Shown: positions 23,993-34,340, counted from the first letter of the stretch. The stretch: 39,294 nucleotides of DNA from Bacteroidota bacterium (GCA_013288485.1 JABDBW010000017.1:1-39294); one strand, 5' to 3'. The notes: a model not told the origin generated them from the letters alone. Program-made: numbers and translations.

Positions 23993-25012
23993 CTTCCGTT
24001 TCTCCACCTTATCATAAAACCCGCCAAAAGTATTCATCCTTACAGCATCTTCCTTCAAAAAATCGCCGGGAAATCCCAGTTCAATTGCGCTTACTTTATC
24101 CAGTTTTTCTAAATGTTCCTTACTTAAGGTAACATCAATGGTTTTCAGGTTATCCTCCAGTTGGCTCAGCTTTGTTGCCCCAACTATGGGGATAGAAGAA
24201 AAACCCTGGCTCCTAACCCATTGCAGCGCCACATGGCTTGCCGATACACCCAGTTCATCGGCAACAGCCACTACCGCTTTGGTAATATTTACACTAAGCT
24301 CATCGCGGCGTTTGCTTTCGGGTTTTATGCGGCCCTGCTCGCCGCGCAGGTATTTACCGCTTAATACGCCGCCGCCCATCGGGGCCCACGGCGTAACTGT
24401 CATCCCGAAATGTTTGGCCATAGGTATAAGGTCGCGCTCGGGTGTGCGTTGCAGCAGGCTATATTCTACCTGCAAAGCGATGAACTGGCTCCAGCCCATC
24501 AGCTCGGCCATCGTATTGCCTTTGGCAACCATCCATGCCGGTGTGTCGCTTATGGCAGCGTAGTTCACTTTTCCCTGGCGTACCAGGTCGTCTAAACCGC
24601 GCATTACTTCATCAATAGGGGTCAGGTCATCCCAGATGTGCAGGTACAATATATCAATAAAATCGGTTTTTAAACGTTTCAGGCTTTCTTCCACACTACG
24701 CATCATGTTTTTGCGGTTATTGCCCGACGCGTTGGGGTTGGTCATATTATCCTTTAACGAATATTTGGTGGCCAGCACAAAAAAATCGCGGTCATTATTG
24801 CTAAGATAATCGCCTATTATTTTTTCGCTGGTGCCCAGTTTATATACATTTGCCGTGTCTATGAAATTGCCCCCGGCATTTGCAAAGGCATCCATAATGG
24901 CAAAGCTGGTTGCCGCGTCGGCACCCCATCCGGCTTCGGTGCCAAAGCCCATAGTGCCCAGGCATAGTTCGGAAACCTTAAGGCCCGAACGGCCCAATAA
25001 TTTATAGTTCAT
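23990..25012 (-). CDS. Aldo/keto reductase
   Basis: A 340-residue TIM-barrel aldo/keto reductase. The catalytic tetrad is visible: D and Y in FIDTANVYKLGTSE, K in FVLATKYSL, H in ILYLHIWDDLTP. The NADPH site appears in the C-terminal half (GSxxSRP replaced by GATKLSQLEDNL). Length and the N-terminus MNYKLLGRSGLKVSELCLGTMGFGTEAG place it with the YajO/YhdN-like branch. It reduces aldehydes or ketones; the physiological substrate is unknown. Divergent from the small plus-strand gene at 25072. Confidence 0.92.
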   Translation of the reverse strand: MNYKLLGRSGLKVSELCLGTMGFGTEAGWGADAATSFAIMDAFANAGGNFIDTANVYKLGTSEKIIGDYLSNNDRDFFVLATKYSLKDNMTNPNASGNNRKNMMRSVEESLKRLKTDFIDILYLHIWDDLTPIDEVMRGLDDLVRQGKVNYAAISDTPAWMVAKGNTMAELMGWSQFIALQVEYSLLQRTPERDLIPMAKHFGMTVTPWAPMGGGVLSGKYLRGEQGRIKPESKRRDELSVNITKAVVAVADELGVSASHVALQWVRSQGFSSIPIVGATKLSQLEDNLKTIDVTLSKEHLEKLDKVSAIELGFPGDFLKEDAVRMNTFGGFYDKVEKRK

Positions 25013-25071
25013 ATATATAGCGTATTTTAAACAAAACTAAACAATAATAGCTGTTGGGTTGTAATTTATAC

Positions 25072-25401
25072 ATGAAAATTATAACACTGCATACGCGCGT
25101 TGATGCCGATAAATTGTTAGCGCACCTTGTACAAAAGCTGAACCCGCTGTTCAGGGAGCAACGGCAGCAGGATATCAGCTTCAAAATTGAAAAAGTTGGC
25201 AACACTATTGAAATATCGCAGCCTGAACTATATGAAGGCGTGCTTTTTAAATTAGAAATAAAAGGCAAACGATTGTGGATAACCCGCAATGAGCATTATG
25301 TGGATGATGTGAACTCGCTTACGGTCGAATCCATATTAAACAGTTTGTTTGAGGATATTACGGATGACAGCAGGGGGGTTGATTTGCTTTTGGAGGGATA
25401 G
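25072..25401 (+). CDS. Small protein of unknown function
   Basis: A 109-residue protein starting at the ATG MKIITLHTRVDADKLL; the ORF-track start at 25054 is a TTG only six codons upstream and is less likely. The sequence alternates strands and helices (FKIEKVGNTIEISQPELYEGVLFKLEIKGKRLWITRNEHYVDDVNSLTVESILNSLFEDIT) without Cys or catalytic motif. No signal peptide or membrane segment. It ends 3 bp before the convergent acyl-ACP desaturase. I do not recognise the family. Codon use matches neighbours, so I regard it as a real gene. Confidence 0.65.
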   Translation: MKIITLHTRVDADKLLAHLVQKLNPLFREQRQQDISFKIEKVGNTIEISQPELYEGVLFKLEIKGKRLWITRNEHYVDDVNSLTVESILNSLFEDITDDSRGVDLLLEG

Positions 25402-25404
25402 AGG

Positions 25405-26382
25405 CTAATTTATCCAGCTAAATTTATATTCCAGCATGGGGTTTTTCATCCGTTCGGCAACGCGCAATAAACGGGCAGGCAGGTTTACAATATAATCACG
25501 CGCCTTTTCGCCCGATTCACTGAGCTCGCTTACACTTTCAATATGCCATTCGGCAATCAGTTCCTTTAAAATATCCACGTAATCAACGGCGGTATATATA
25601 CCCAGGCGTTGTGCGGCATCAGTAAAATGGCCAAAGGTTTGCCCTATTTTTAAACCTACCTCGCGTAAAAAATGCGCGGGCATAACAATTTTTTTACGCA
25701 TCATATCCTCAAAAGCAAGCATGGCGCCGTTGGGGTCAACTTCAAAAATTTTCTCTATAAAATATTTATAGGCTTTGGCGTGGCGCGCCTCATCCGAGGC
25801 AATAACACCGCACATTTTTGATAATAAAGCGTCGCCGTCTTTTTTCGCCTGCGAGGCTACCCTGCGGTGCGAAACATTGGTGGCCAGTTCCTGAAAAGAA
25901 GTGTATATAAAATTTCGGTAAGGGTCATGCCCTGTACCAATATCAAATCCGTCGGCTATTAAGTAATGGGTTGATACCTCCATAGCGCGCATATTTACAC
26001 GGCCCGAAAGGTATAAGTATTTATTAAGCAGATCGCCGTGGCGGTTCTCCTCGGCTGTCCATTGCCGGGTCCATTTCATCCAACCACCCTCTTCATTTTT
26101 TGATACGCCTTCAACCATGGTGAGCCATGATTCATAAGTAGGCAGCGCCTCCTCGGTAATCGTATCGCCAATTAAAACAGCTACCAGGTCGTACGAAAGG
26201 CCCCGGGCGCTTTCCTGCATATCTTTTATTTCGCTAAAAAATGTATCCCTCGAAGAATCGGGTAAAAAATCAGATGGCTGCCAGATGGTATCAATAGGTT
26301 TCAGATATTCATGCATTTTTTCAAGCATGAATTTCTCAATATAGGCCATCACTTCCTGTCTCTTTTCTTCAAAAAATATCAT
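25405..26382 (-). CDS. Acyl-ACP desaturase (soluble di-iron type)
   Basis: A 325-residue fatty acid desaturase type 2. Di-iron ligands fall in EENRH (111-115), QELATNVSHRR (around 164-174) and DEARH (197-201), the ExxH pairs of the plant stearoyl-ACP desaturase family; a further Glu near 78 (TITEEAL) completes the set. The enzyme uses ferredoxin and O2 to place a cis double bond in acyl-ACP in the cytoplasm, unlike the membrane desaturase at 3.4 kb. It is monocistronic. CAAAGGTA at 26400-26407 (TACCTTTG on the minus strand) is a possible -7 element 18 nt before the ATG, but the -33 box is off the usual spacing. Confidence 0.9.
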   Translation of the reverse strand: MIFFEEKRQEVMAYIEKFMLEKMHEYLKPIDTIWQPSDFLPDSSRDTFFSEIKDMQESARGLSYDLVAVLIGDTITEEALPTYESWLTMVEGVSKNEEGGWMKWTRQWTAEENRHGDLLNKYLYLSGRVNMRAMEVSTHYLIADGFDIGTGHDPYRNFIYTSFQELATNVSHRRVASQAKKDGDALLSKMCGVIASDEARHAKAYKYFIEKIFEVDPNGAMLAFEDMMRKKIVMPAHFLREVGLKIGQTFGHFTDAAQRLGIYTAVDYVDILKELIAEWHIESVSELSESGEKARDYIVNLPARLLRVAERMKNPMLEYKFSWIN

Positions 26383-26502
26383 ATCGGCTTGTTAATTCAC
26401 AAAGGTAATAATTTAAATACTTATATAGGTATATCAATTTTTCCGGTATAACTGTCGATGCAGAAAGGGTTTAGTAAAACGTTACCCACCTCATTAAGAG
26501 GC

Positions 26503-26796
26503 TTACTTATGTTTCTCCTTTTGTTCCAGGTTACTTACAAAGGCAGTAAGTTCGCGTGTAAAGGCATCAAGGTGCAATGCCGATTGTTTCATGTAGCCGG
26601 CTATTTTTTTCAGTTCTTCGGGCGAGTTCGAGTATTCATCCATCAGGATCGCCATACCTAAAATATTGGCAACGGGCTGGCGCACTTTATGGTGGGTCAT
26701 AAACATCATTTCTTCAAGGCCATGCACATAGTCTTTCAAAAATTCTTCGTGCTTATCGCTTTTTTTAAAAGCTTTTGTTGATTTATATGTACGCAT
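26503..26796 (-). CDS. Stand-alone histidine kinase phosphoacceptor (DHp) domain
   Basis: A 97-residue protein composed almost only of a HisKA-like dimerisation domain: helix one with the H-box MTHHKVRQPVANILGM (residues 33-49, phosphoacceptor probably H36) and helix two EELKKIAGYMKQSALHLDAFTRELTAFVSNLEQK. The same text is found near the middle of PAS-type hybrid kinases of the Sphingobacteriaceae, but here the HATPase domain is missing and no remnant follows. It could be a phosphotransfer protein, a dominant inhibitor or a decayed kinase. It starts with MRTYKSTKAFKK, a basic leader. It lies 41 bp downstream of the amidase gene on the same strand. Confidence 0.75.
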   Translation of the reverse strand: MRTYKSTKAFKKSDKHEEFLKDYVHGLEEMMFMTHHKVRQPVANILGMAILMDEYSNSPEELKKIAGYMKQSALHLDAFTRELTAFVSNLEQKEKHK

Positions 26797-26837
26797 TTTC
26801 TTTCCGTCGCTATCATATTACTTATGCTATTTTTCGT

Positions 26838-27392
26838 TTAAACAGTGAGCGACTGGTCAATTAGCGGGGCATGATCATTGGCCATAGCGATCAATTTATT
26901 AATGTCGACCGTATTACCCAGGCACTTTTTTAACGCATATATTTCGTGATGGCCTATAATATGCTTGCGGTCAAGCGGAATATTCCAGCGCAGGCTGATC
27001 GCTCTTATCAGGTTACTGCTTGCGTTGTACATTTCATCGGTCCAGTCTACATTAAAATCACCCTCATGTTCAATGCCTATGGTATAATAATCGGGGCTAA
27101 TGTATAACCCGGTATCAGTTTGTTTGATCAGGCCCCAGGTGGGGGTATTAACGCGCCCGGCATGGTATGCGGTATCTTTTTCATTTACATACTGGTGTAC
27201 CTGGCCTGCTTTGCCGATGCCATAATGGGCCGATACTTTCGATAAAGTACTTTGAAACCAGCTGTCAGTACCATACAGTGTACCTTGCATAATATGTATT
27301 ACTATAGCTTCGGGTTTATAAGTCTTACGGCCCGGATAATAATTTGGGCTGGGTTTATTAATTATATTCATACGCTTCTTATTTTCGGGCAT
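26838..27392 (-). CDS. N-acetylmuramoyl-L-alanine amidase (Amidase_2, T7-lysozyme-like)
   Basis: A 184-residue PGRP/Amidase_2 domain. Zn ligands can be placed by the T7 lysozyme pattern: H33 in IVIHIMQGT, H148 or H149 in HIIGHHEIYALKKC, and C157 in the third position, the cysteine also used by T7 lysozyme. SAHYGIGKAGQVHQYVNEKDTAYHAG and TIGIEHEGDF are the usual core. It cleaves the N-acetylmuramoyl-L-Ala bond of peptidoglycan. There is no signal peptide or membrane helix, so export is not evident and the protein may act in the cytoplasm, be released by lysis or be a domesticated phage enzyme. No phage genes lie nearby. Confidence 0.9.
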   Translation of the reverse strand: MPENKKRMNIINKPSPNYYPGRKTYKPEAIVIHIMQGTLYGTDSWFQSTLSKVSAHYGIGKAGQVHQYVNEKDTAYHAGRVNTPTWGLIKQTDTGLYISPDYYTIGIEHEGDFNVDWTDEMYNASSNLIRAISLRWNIPLDRKHIIGHHEIYALKKCLGNTVDINKLIAMANDHAPLIDQSLTV

Positions 27393-27553
27393 TTACCAGG
27401 TTGGGTTCACAGCAGCCACCCCCAGCCGCTGATCCCCCTTTCCCGGTTAATTATTAACTAACTCCAGCAAATATGAGCAGGAAAAATATCATCCCTTACA
27501 GTAAATCCCCCCTTTTTAATAGGGTGTTTTTACCCTTTTTAAAAGGGTATAAT

Positions 27554-27561
27554 TACTTTTG
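27554..27561 (+). promoter_or_regulatory. Bacteroidota -7 element (TACTTTTG)
   Basis: TACTTTTG matches TAnnTTTG, 78 nt before the ATG at 27640. It follows the inverted repeat TACCC-TTTTTAAAA-GGGTA (27531-27549). There is no TTG at the -33 spacing. Confidence 0.4.
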
Positions 27562-27639
27562 TAATACGCTGTTTAATATTGATTTTAGCAGAATTTAAAT
27601 TAACAACCTTTTATATTTAAACTTAAACCCTACACCATT

Positions 27640-28242
27640 ATGAAAAAATTAACATTGCCAATTATTATGTTGTTAATTGGCTTTATTGCCGGTTATTACA
27701 TCTCTAAAGGAAAAAGCACAGCTACAGTCTCTTCGGGAACCGGAGAATTCAAATCAGAGAATAGCATCAGCTATGACGAAGCAAAATTATTAGTAGACAC
27801 TTTTGGAATGTACGGATTGGACGACTCAAAAAAGGTACCCGGCGGAAAGGGTCCAAAAACCAGGAGTGTTTTTATGCCTTTAACAAAACTCGACAGCCTG
27901 GTGGCTGCGCTTGACGCGGCAAGAAAAAGTGACGGGAAAACCGATGGAATACGCGTGTACTTTGGCAGGTACCCGAAATTTCACCCCGACGGGAAAACAC
28001 CTTACGAGCATCCGTTCCGCAATACTATTGTTCTGGTTTCAACCAAGGATACCAGTGTAATTGTAAAAGGCAGTACGCAACCATTACGAATACACCTTGA
28101 TTATTACGGCGCGCCAAATCATAAACTGCCCTTGCACATGTTTGCCTTAGATCCGCAAAACCAGGGAGAGTTATGCCCGGATAATTGTGATGGTGCACTA
28201 TTTGTATGCCCTGACCCTACCGATCCTGCCTGCGGCAATTAA
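27640..28242 (+). CDS. Membrane-anchored protein of unknown function with Cys-rich tail
   Basis: A 200-residue protein with one N-terminal helix (LTLPIIMLLIGFIAGYYI, about 4-21) that is either an uncleaved signal or anchor, putting the rest in the periplasm. The body has SYDEAKLLVDTFGMYGLDDSKK, MPLTKLDSLVAALDAARKSDGKTDGIRVYFGRYPKFHPDG, and PLRIHLDYYGAPNHKLPLHMFALDPQNQGE. It ends CPDNCDGALFVCPDPTDPAC, four cysteines in 20 residues. I do not recognise the family and see no catalytic motif; a metal-binding or disulfide-stabilised tail is possible. It precedes the two-component genes on the same strand, separated by a 40-bp perfect palindrome. Confidence 0.75.
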   Translation: MKKLTLPIIMLLIGFIAGYYISKGKSTATVSSGTGEFKSENSISYDEAKLLVDTFGMYGLDDSKKVPGGKGPKTRSVFMPLTKLDSLVAALDAARKSDGKTDGIRVYFGRYPKFHPDGKTPYEHPFRNTIVLVSTKDTSVIVKGSTQPLRIHLDYYGAPNHKLPLHMFALDPQNQGELCPDNCDGALFVCPDPTDPACGN

Positions 28243-28262
28243 TAATATTACCCGCATCTAAA

Positions 28263-28302
28263 AACCCCCTCTCTCCCGATAGCTATCGGGAGAGAGGGGG
28301 TT
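28263..28302. repeat. 40-bp perfect palindrome
   Basis: A perfect 20-nt-arm palindrome centred on CCCGATAGCTATCGGG (28275-28290), extended on both sides by CTCTCT/AGAGAG and AACCCCC/GGGGGTT. No mismatch or spacer. It lies between the anchored protein and the membrane-protein/kinase genes, and can extrude as a cruciform or fold as an RNA hairpin, but no T-tract follows. Confidence 0.95.
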
Positions 28303-28327
28303 GGGATGAGGCAAAACCTGCTAATAT

Positions 28328-28969
28328 ATGTCAGTAGTAATTTTTTTCGAGTTGATCTGTTTTATCATCGCCTTTATTACTTTAATAAAGGATGCAAATT
28401 TTGTATGGCGCAGCATGGTTGTTTTTCTGCTGATAACCTGCATAACCGAAATAACAGGCAGATGGTTAAGAATTGCATATCATAACAACCAATGGTTATA
28501 TAATATATTCATGGTTATTGAAGCGGGTTTCACCAGTTTAATGTTTGGAAGCATATTAAGCCGGTACATTAACAGCAAACCCATTATTTTAAGCGGGCTT
28601 GCTTTATTATTATTGCTGTATGCTCATGATGTTTTTGAGCATGGTTTTTTAATTTATAATGATCTCACAGCAACCGTTATGTCGGTTATTTTTGTGTTAT
28701 ACAGTTTTTATTACTATTTCCTGTTAATAAACGATGAACAATATATTGATCTTAAACGTTCACCCCCCTTTTGGTGGGTGGCAGGCACACTGTTTTTTCA
28801 TTTCGGCAGCACCGCCGTTAACCTGTTTTTTACGTCGTTACCGCACGTAAAAATTGCCGGGCATAATATTACTTATTTTATATTTACAGCACTCAGTATT
28901 ATTTTGTATAGTTGCTGGAGCTATTCATTCATTTGCAAAAAATGGCTACGAACAATATCCAAAACTTAA
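28328..28969 (+). CDS. Multi-pass membrane protein, possible sensor partner
   Basis: A 213-residue integral membrane protein with about six helices (roughly 3-22, 28-46, 58-80, 84-103, 109-132, 152-171 and 178-198) separated by short loops, including KDANFVWRS and NDEQYIDLKRSPPFWW. No known sensor domain is recognised. Its 3' end overlaps the histidine kinase gene by 28 nt, so the two are translationally coupled and the protein may act as its membrane sensor. I place it as a six- or seven-helix orphan family of Bacteroidota. Confidence 0.75.
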   Translation: MSVVIFFELICFIIAFITLIKDANFVWRSMVVFLLITCITEITGRWLRIAYHNNQWLYNIFMVIEAGFTSLMFGSILSRYINSKPIILSGLALLLLLYAHDVFEHGFLIYNDLTATVMSVIFVLYSFYYYFLLINDEQYIDLKRSPPFWWVAGTLFFHFGSTAVNLFFTSLPHVKIAGHNITYFIFTALSIILYSCWSYSFICKKWLRTISKT

Positions 28970-29727
28970 TTTTAGCAGCCACGCTGATATTTTTATTAGC
29001 GCCTCTTTCTGTTATTTTATATATTTTGGTCTATAACCGCCGTAAAATAAAGCATATTGAAGAAAAAGCACAGATGAAGCTGGCCTTTGATGCCGAAATT
29101 GTAAAAACACAACTCGAGGTACAGGAACAAACCATGCAAAACATAGGCGCCGACCTGCACGACAACATCGGCCAGTTGCTAAGCCTGAGCTCACTCACAT
29201 TAAGCTCCATAGAATTGGACGACCCGGAAAAGGCCCGCCAAAAAATTGAGGCGTCTATCGACCTCACCGGCCGTTCCATTAAAGAAATGCGCCTGTTGGG
29301 CAAACTCTTACAGGGCGACCAGTTATTAGGTGTGGGCCTGTCGGAAGCCATTTGTCATGAAATAACCTGGATAGAAAAATCAGGCAAATACCAGGTTAAT
29401 TACGTGCACGAAGGTGAAATGCCCGCTAATACCAATTTAGATAAAGACCTCATTCTGTTCCGTATCTTACAGGAGATAATAAATAATATTATCAAGCATT
29501 CGTTTGCTACCCGTATCAATATTAAATTAGCCTGGAAGGCGCAAAATGTGGAGCTGCATATTGACGATAACGGCGTAGGCTTTAATGCCGACAGCCTGCC
29601 CGCGGCCCAAATGGGAATGGGGCTGCAAAACATGAACAAAAGGGCCGGTATAGTAGGCGGGCAGGTGTTTATCAAATCGCAACAAAATGAAGGTACCCAA
29701 ATAAGTGTTATTATCCCCTATCCTTAA
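28942..29727 (+). CDS. NarL-type sensor histidine kinase
   Basis: A 261-residue kinase: one N-terminal helix (LILAATLIFLLAPLSVILYILVY, about 9-31), a basic stretch and coiled coil (RRKIKHIEEKAQMKLAFDAEIVKTQLEVQEQTMQ), HisKA_3 domain with phosphoacceptor H73 in DLHDNIGQLLSLSSL, then HATPase with N box FRILQEIINNIIKHSFA, G1 HIDDNGVGFN and G2 MGMGLQNMNKRAGIVGGQ. It phosphorylates the response regulator downstream (4 bp away). The ATG at 28942 is preferred to the TTG at 28912, which would only add ten residues of the preceding gene's other frame. The periplasmic sensing region is nearly absent, so the signal probably comes through the upstream membrane protein or the cytosol. Confidence 0.93.
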   Translation: MATNNIQNLILAATLIFLLAPLSVILYILVYNRRKIKHIEEKAQMKLAFDAEIVKTQLEVQEQTMQNIGADLHDNIGQLLSLSSLTLSSIELDDPEKARQKIEASIDLTGRSIKEMRLLGKLLQGDQLLGVGLSEAICHEITWIEKSGKYQVNYVHEGEMPANTNLDKDLILFRILQEIINNIIKHSFATRINIKLAWKAQNVELHIDDNGVGFNADSLPAAQMGMGLQNMNKRAGIVGGQVFIKSQQNEGTQISVIIPYP

Positions 29728-29730
29728 AAA

Positions 29731-30378
29731 ATGGAAACCCCCCGTATTCGTATTGCTATTGTTGACGACCACACCCTGTTCCGCAACGGCGTTGCTGCGC
29801 TAATGCGTGAGTTTAATGACCTGCACGTTTTATTTGAAGCCGATAACGGTTACCAGATGCAGCAAATGATAACCGAACACCCCCTGCCGCAGGTTATATT
29901 AATGGATATAAATATGCCCGTACTGGATGGTTACGACGCTACGGCCTGGCTGAAAGAAAAATATCCTACCGTAAAAGTTTTAGCCCTAAGTATGTTTGAG
30001 GACGACAGGGCAGTGATAAAAATGATAAAATGCGGCGCATGCGGTTACCTGCTCAAAGAATCGGCCCCGCGCGAAGTACATGAGGCCATAAAAGTTATTT
30101 TTGAAAAAGGGATATATATTAATGAGTTGGTTTCAGGCAAGATGGTGCGCTCAATTACCGCTGCCGATAGCGCCCCTATGTTTTCGAAAAACGAGGCCAC
30201 TTTTTTAAAACTATGCTGCACTGAACTAACCTACAAAGAAATAGCCGACCAAATGTTCATCAGCCCCCGCACCGTTGATAATTACCGCGAAGCGCTTTTT
30301 CAAAAACTGAATCTTAAGTCAAGAACCGGTTTAGTTTTGTATGCTATACAAAATGATATAGTTAAGTTGGGAGGTTAA
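29731..30378 (+). CDS. NarL/FixJ-family response regulator
   Basis: A 215-residue two-domain regulator. Receiver domain: acidic pair D12/D13 in VDDHTLF, phosphoacceptor D59 in ILMDINMPVLDG, lysine in YLLKESAPREV. A LuxR-type HTH (about 150-210) reads FLKLCCTELTYKEIADQMFISPRTVDNYREALFQKLNLKSRTGLVLYAIQND. Phosphorylation would dimerise it on target promoters. It follows the kinase by 4 bp. Targets are unknown; the anchored Cys-rich protein upstream is a candidate. Confidence 0.95.
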   Translation: METPRIRIAIVDDHTLFRNGVAALMREFNDLHVLFEADNGYQMQQMITEHPLPQVILMDINMPVLDGYDATAWLKEKYPTVKVLALSMFEDDRAVIKMIKCGACGYLLKESAPREVHEAIKVIFEKGIYINELVSGKMVRSITAADSAPMFSKNEATFLKLCCTELTYKEIADQMFISPRTVDNYREALFQKLNLKSRTGLVLYAIQNDIVKLGG

Positions 30379-30395
30379 GATTTATATTTGCTTTA

Positions 30396-30890
30396 TTAAC
30401 GAGGAGTAAGAGGTGGGGAATAGTTGGGTGGCTTGGTATGTACTTTAGGATTATTTACATCAAAGAAAATAGGCATTACATATCGAACCCGCGTAGGTTT
30501 ACCATTTTGTGTACCCGGTTCAAACTTAACATTTTGCAATACTCTTGCACATTCATCGCTCAATTCTATAGACGGAGACCTAAATGCTTTAATATCGGTT
30601 AAGCTGCCGTCTTTTTCTATAACGAAGGTCATCACAACATTGCCGCCCACCTTTTTTCTTAATGCTTTTTTGGGATAAATGATCTTTTCATTTAAATATT
30701 TAAAAAGGCTATCAAATCCTCCGGGATAACCCGGCTCTGGCCATACTACCCATCCTTTTTCCCCATCCATAAACGGCTTAGGTTCGGGAATATTTGGTAT
30801 ACTATCAGGAATAGACCTATCGTCACGAACCTGGCCATTTACAATAAGTGCAAAACAACATATTATGATAAGCATGCCATACCTTTTCAT
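30396..30890 (-). CDS. TonB C-terminal-domain periplasmic protein
   Basis: A 164-residue protein with a signal peptide (MKRYGMLIIICCFALIVNGQ) then a TonB_C domain: YPGGFDSLFKYLNEKIIYPKKALRKKVGGNVVMTFVIEKDGSLTDIKAFRSPSIELSDECARVLQNVKFEPGTQNGKPTRVRYVMPIFF. The usual N-terminal membrane helix plus proline-rich spacer of TonB is replaced by a cleavable-type signal, so it is not a canonical energy transducer. Such proteins are common in Bacteroidota and their role is unclear. The tail THTKPPNYSPPLTPR is proline-rich. It converges with the response regulator and lies on the rRNA-operon strand, downstream of its terminator. Confidence 0.85.
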   Translation of the reverse strand: MKRYGMLIIICCFALIVNGQVRDDRSIPDSIPNIPEPKPFMDGEKGWVVWPEPGYPGGFDSLFKYLNEKIIYPKKALRKKVGGNVVMTFVIEKDGSLTDIKAFRSPSIELSDECARVLQNVKFEPGTQNGKPTRVRYVMPIFFDVNNPKVHTKPPNYSPPLTPR

Positions 30891-30941
30891 AATATAAAGT
30901 TAATGATAATCTTGTAGCAAATAGTTTAGGTTTATAAACGC

Positions 30942-30971
30942 AAAAAAGCCCGTCATCTTCCGATGGCGGGC
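30942..30971 (-). terminator. Intrinsic terminator of the rRNA operon
   Basis: On the minus strand GCCCGCCAT-CGGAAG-ATGACGGGC (one G-U pair) followed by TTTTTT, about 32 nt after the 5S gene. Confidence 0.92.
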
Positions 30972-30975
30972 TTAT

Positions 30976-30990
30976 TCCGCCTTTGGCGGA
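30976..30990. repeat. Palindromic repeat TCCGCC-TTT-GGCGGA
   Basis: A 6-bp-arm hairpin between 5S and the terminator. It shares TCCGCCN3-4GGCGGATAAA with the 23S gene (33071-33090) and its core with 22848-22867. Confidence 0.75.
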
Positions 30991-31002
30991 TAAAATAAAA
31001 TT

Positions 31003-31112
31003 GGGCACCGACCTACTCTCCCACGTATTACCGCAGTACCATCGGCTCTGGCGGGCTTGACTTCTCTGTTCGGAATGGGAAGAGGTAGACACCGCCGATA
31101 TAGGCACCTGAA
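31003..31112 (-). rRNA. rrf: 5S ribosomal RNA
   Basis: On the minus strand the sequence reads TCAGGTGCCTATATCGGCGG to the 3' part GGGAGAGTAGGTCGGTGCCC, with the universal CCCATTCCGAACAGAG and GCCGATGGTACTG segments and closing helix. Length about 110 nt is normal for Bacteroidota. The ends are set by the pairing of GGTGCC with GGTGCC-complement and are accurate to a few bases. It follows 23S by about 280 bp, longer than usual because the spacer holds word arrays. Confidence 0.96.
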
Positions 31113-31116
31113 TTTC

Positions 31117-31176
31117 TTTGAGGTAAAAGGCTGGAAGGTAAAAGGTTTTTCCTTTCGCTTCCTTACGTTTTTACCC
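31117..31176. repeat. Word array in the 5S-23S spacer, GGTAAAAGG family
   Basis: Left arm GAGGTAAAAGGCTGGAAGG then TAAAAGGTTT (31120-31148), right arm CCTTTCGCTTCCTTACG then TTTTTACCC (31151-31176). It forms a tight hairpin. Same family as 4142-4260 and 34481-34550. Confidence 0.8.
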
Positions 31177-31205
31177 GGTATTTTATTTGTTTAACCGGCC
31201 CAAAA

Positions 31206-31364
31206 CCATGAACTATCATCCATGAACTATGAACCAATAAAACAATGACAAAAATTGAAAGAAGTAATTCAAGAGAAAACAACAGTTTATTATTATCTGT
31301 CTGTTGTTTTGTTGTGGTTGATAGTTCATGGTTCATGGCTACATATTACTATGAACTATGATCC
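31206..31364. repeat. Word array in the 5S-23S spacer, CATGAACTAT family
   Basis: CCATGAACTATCATCCATGA then ACTATGAACC (31206-31235), its inverse GGTTGATAGTTCATGGTTCA then TGG (31316-31338), and a third direct copy TATGAACTATGATCC (31350-31364). Long hairpin potential inside the rRNA precursor. Confidence 0.85.
31272..31285. other. 23S processing stem, 3' strand
   Basis: AGAGAAAACAACAG here is an exact reverse complement of CTGTTGTTTTCTCT at 34428-34441; with one flanking base on each side the match is 16 bp. The two lie about 105 and 148 nt outside the 23S ends, as expected for an RNase III-type precursor stem. A local hairpin AACAACAG/CTGTTGTT competes with it. Confidence 0.6.
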
Positions 31365-31390
31365 ATTTGCTATCAACCTTTAATTCAACA

Positions 31391-34280
<2,890 letters not shown>

Positions 34281-34340
34281 CTACCATTGCCGCCTTTTGC
34301 TCGGCACGGTATGCTTTTTGATTCTTGTTGTGTCCGGCAG

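Noticed and set aside
25054-25071. TTG start of the 115-aa ORF
   Set aside because: ATG at 25072 is a better start and leaves room for the divergent promoter region.
28912-28941. TTG start of the histidine kinase given in the ORF track
   Set aside because: An ATG ten codons later gives a normal N-terminus and less overlap with the upstream gene.
30823-31107. 94-aa minus-strand ORF over the 5S region
   Set aside because: It runs through the 5S gene and the terminator and is not coding.
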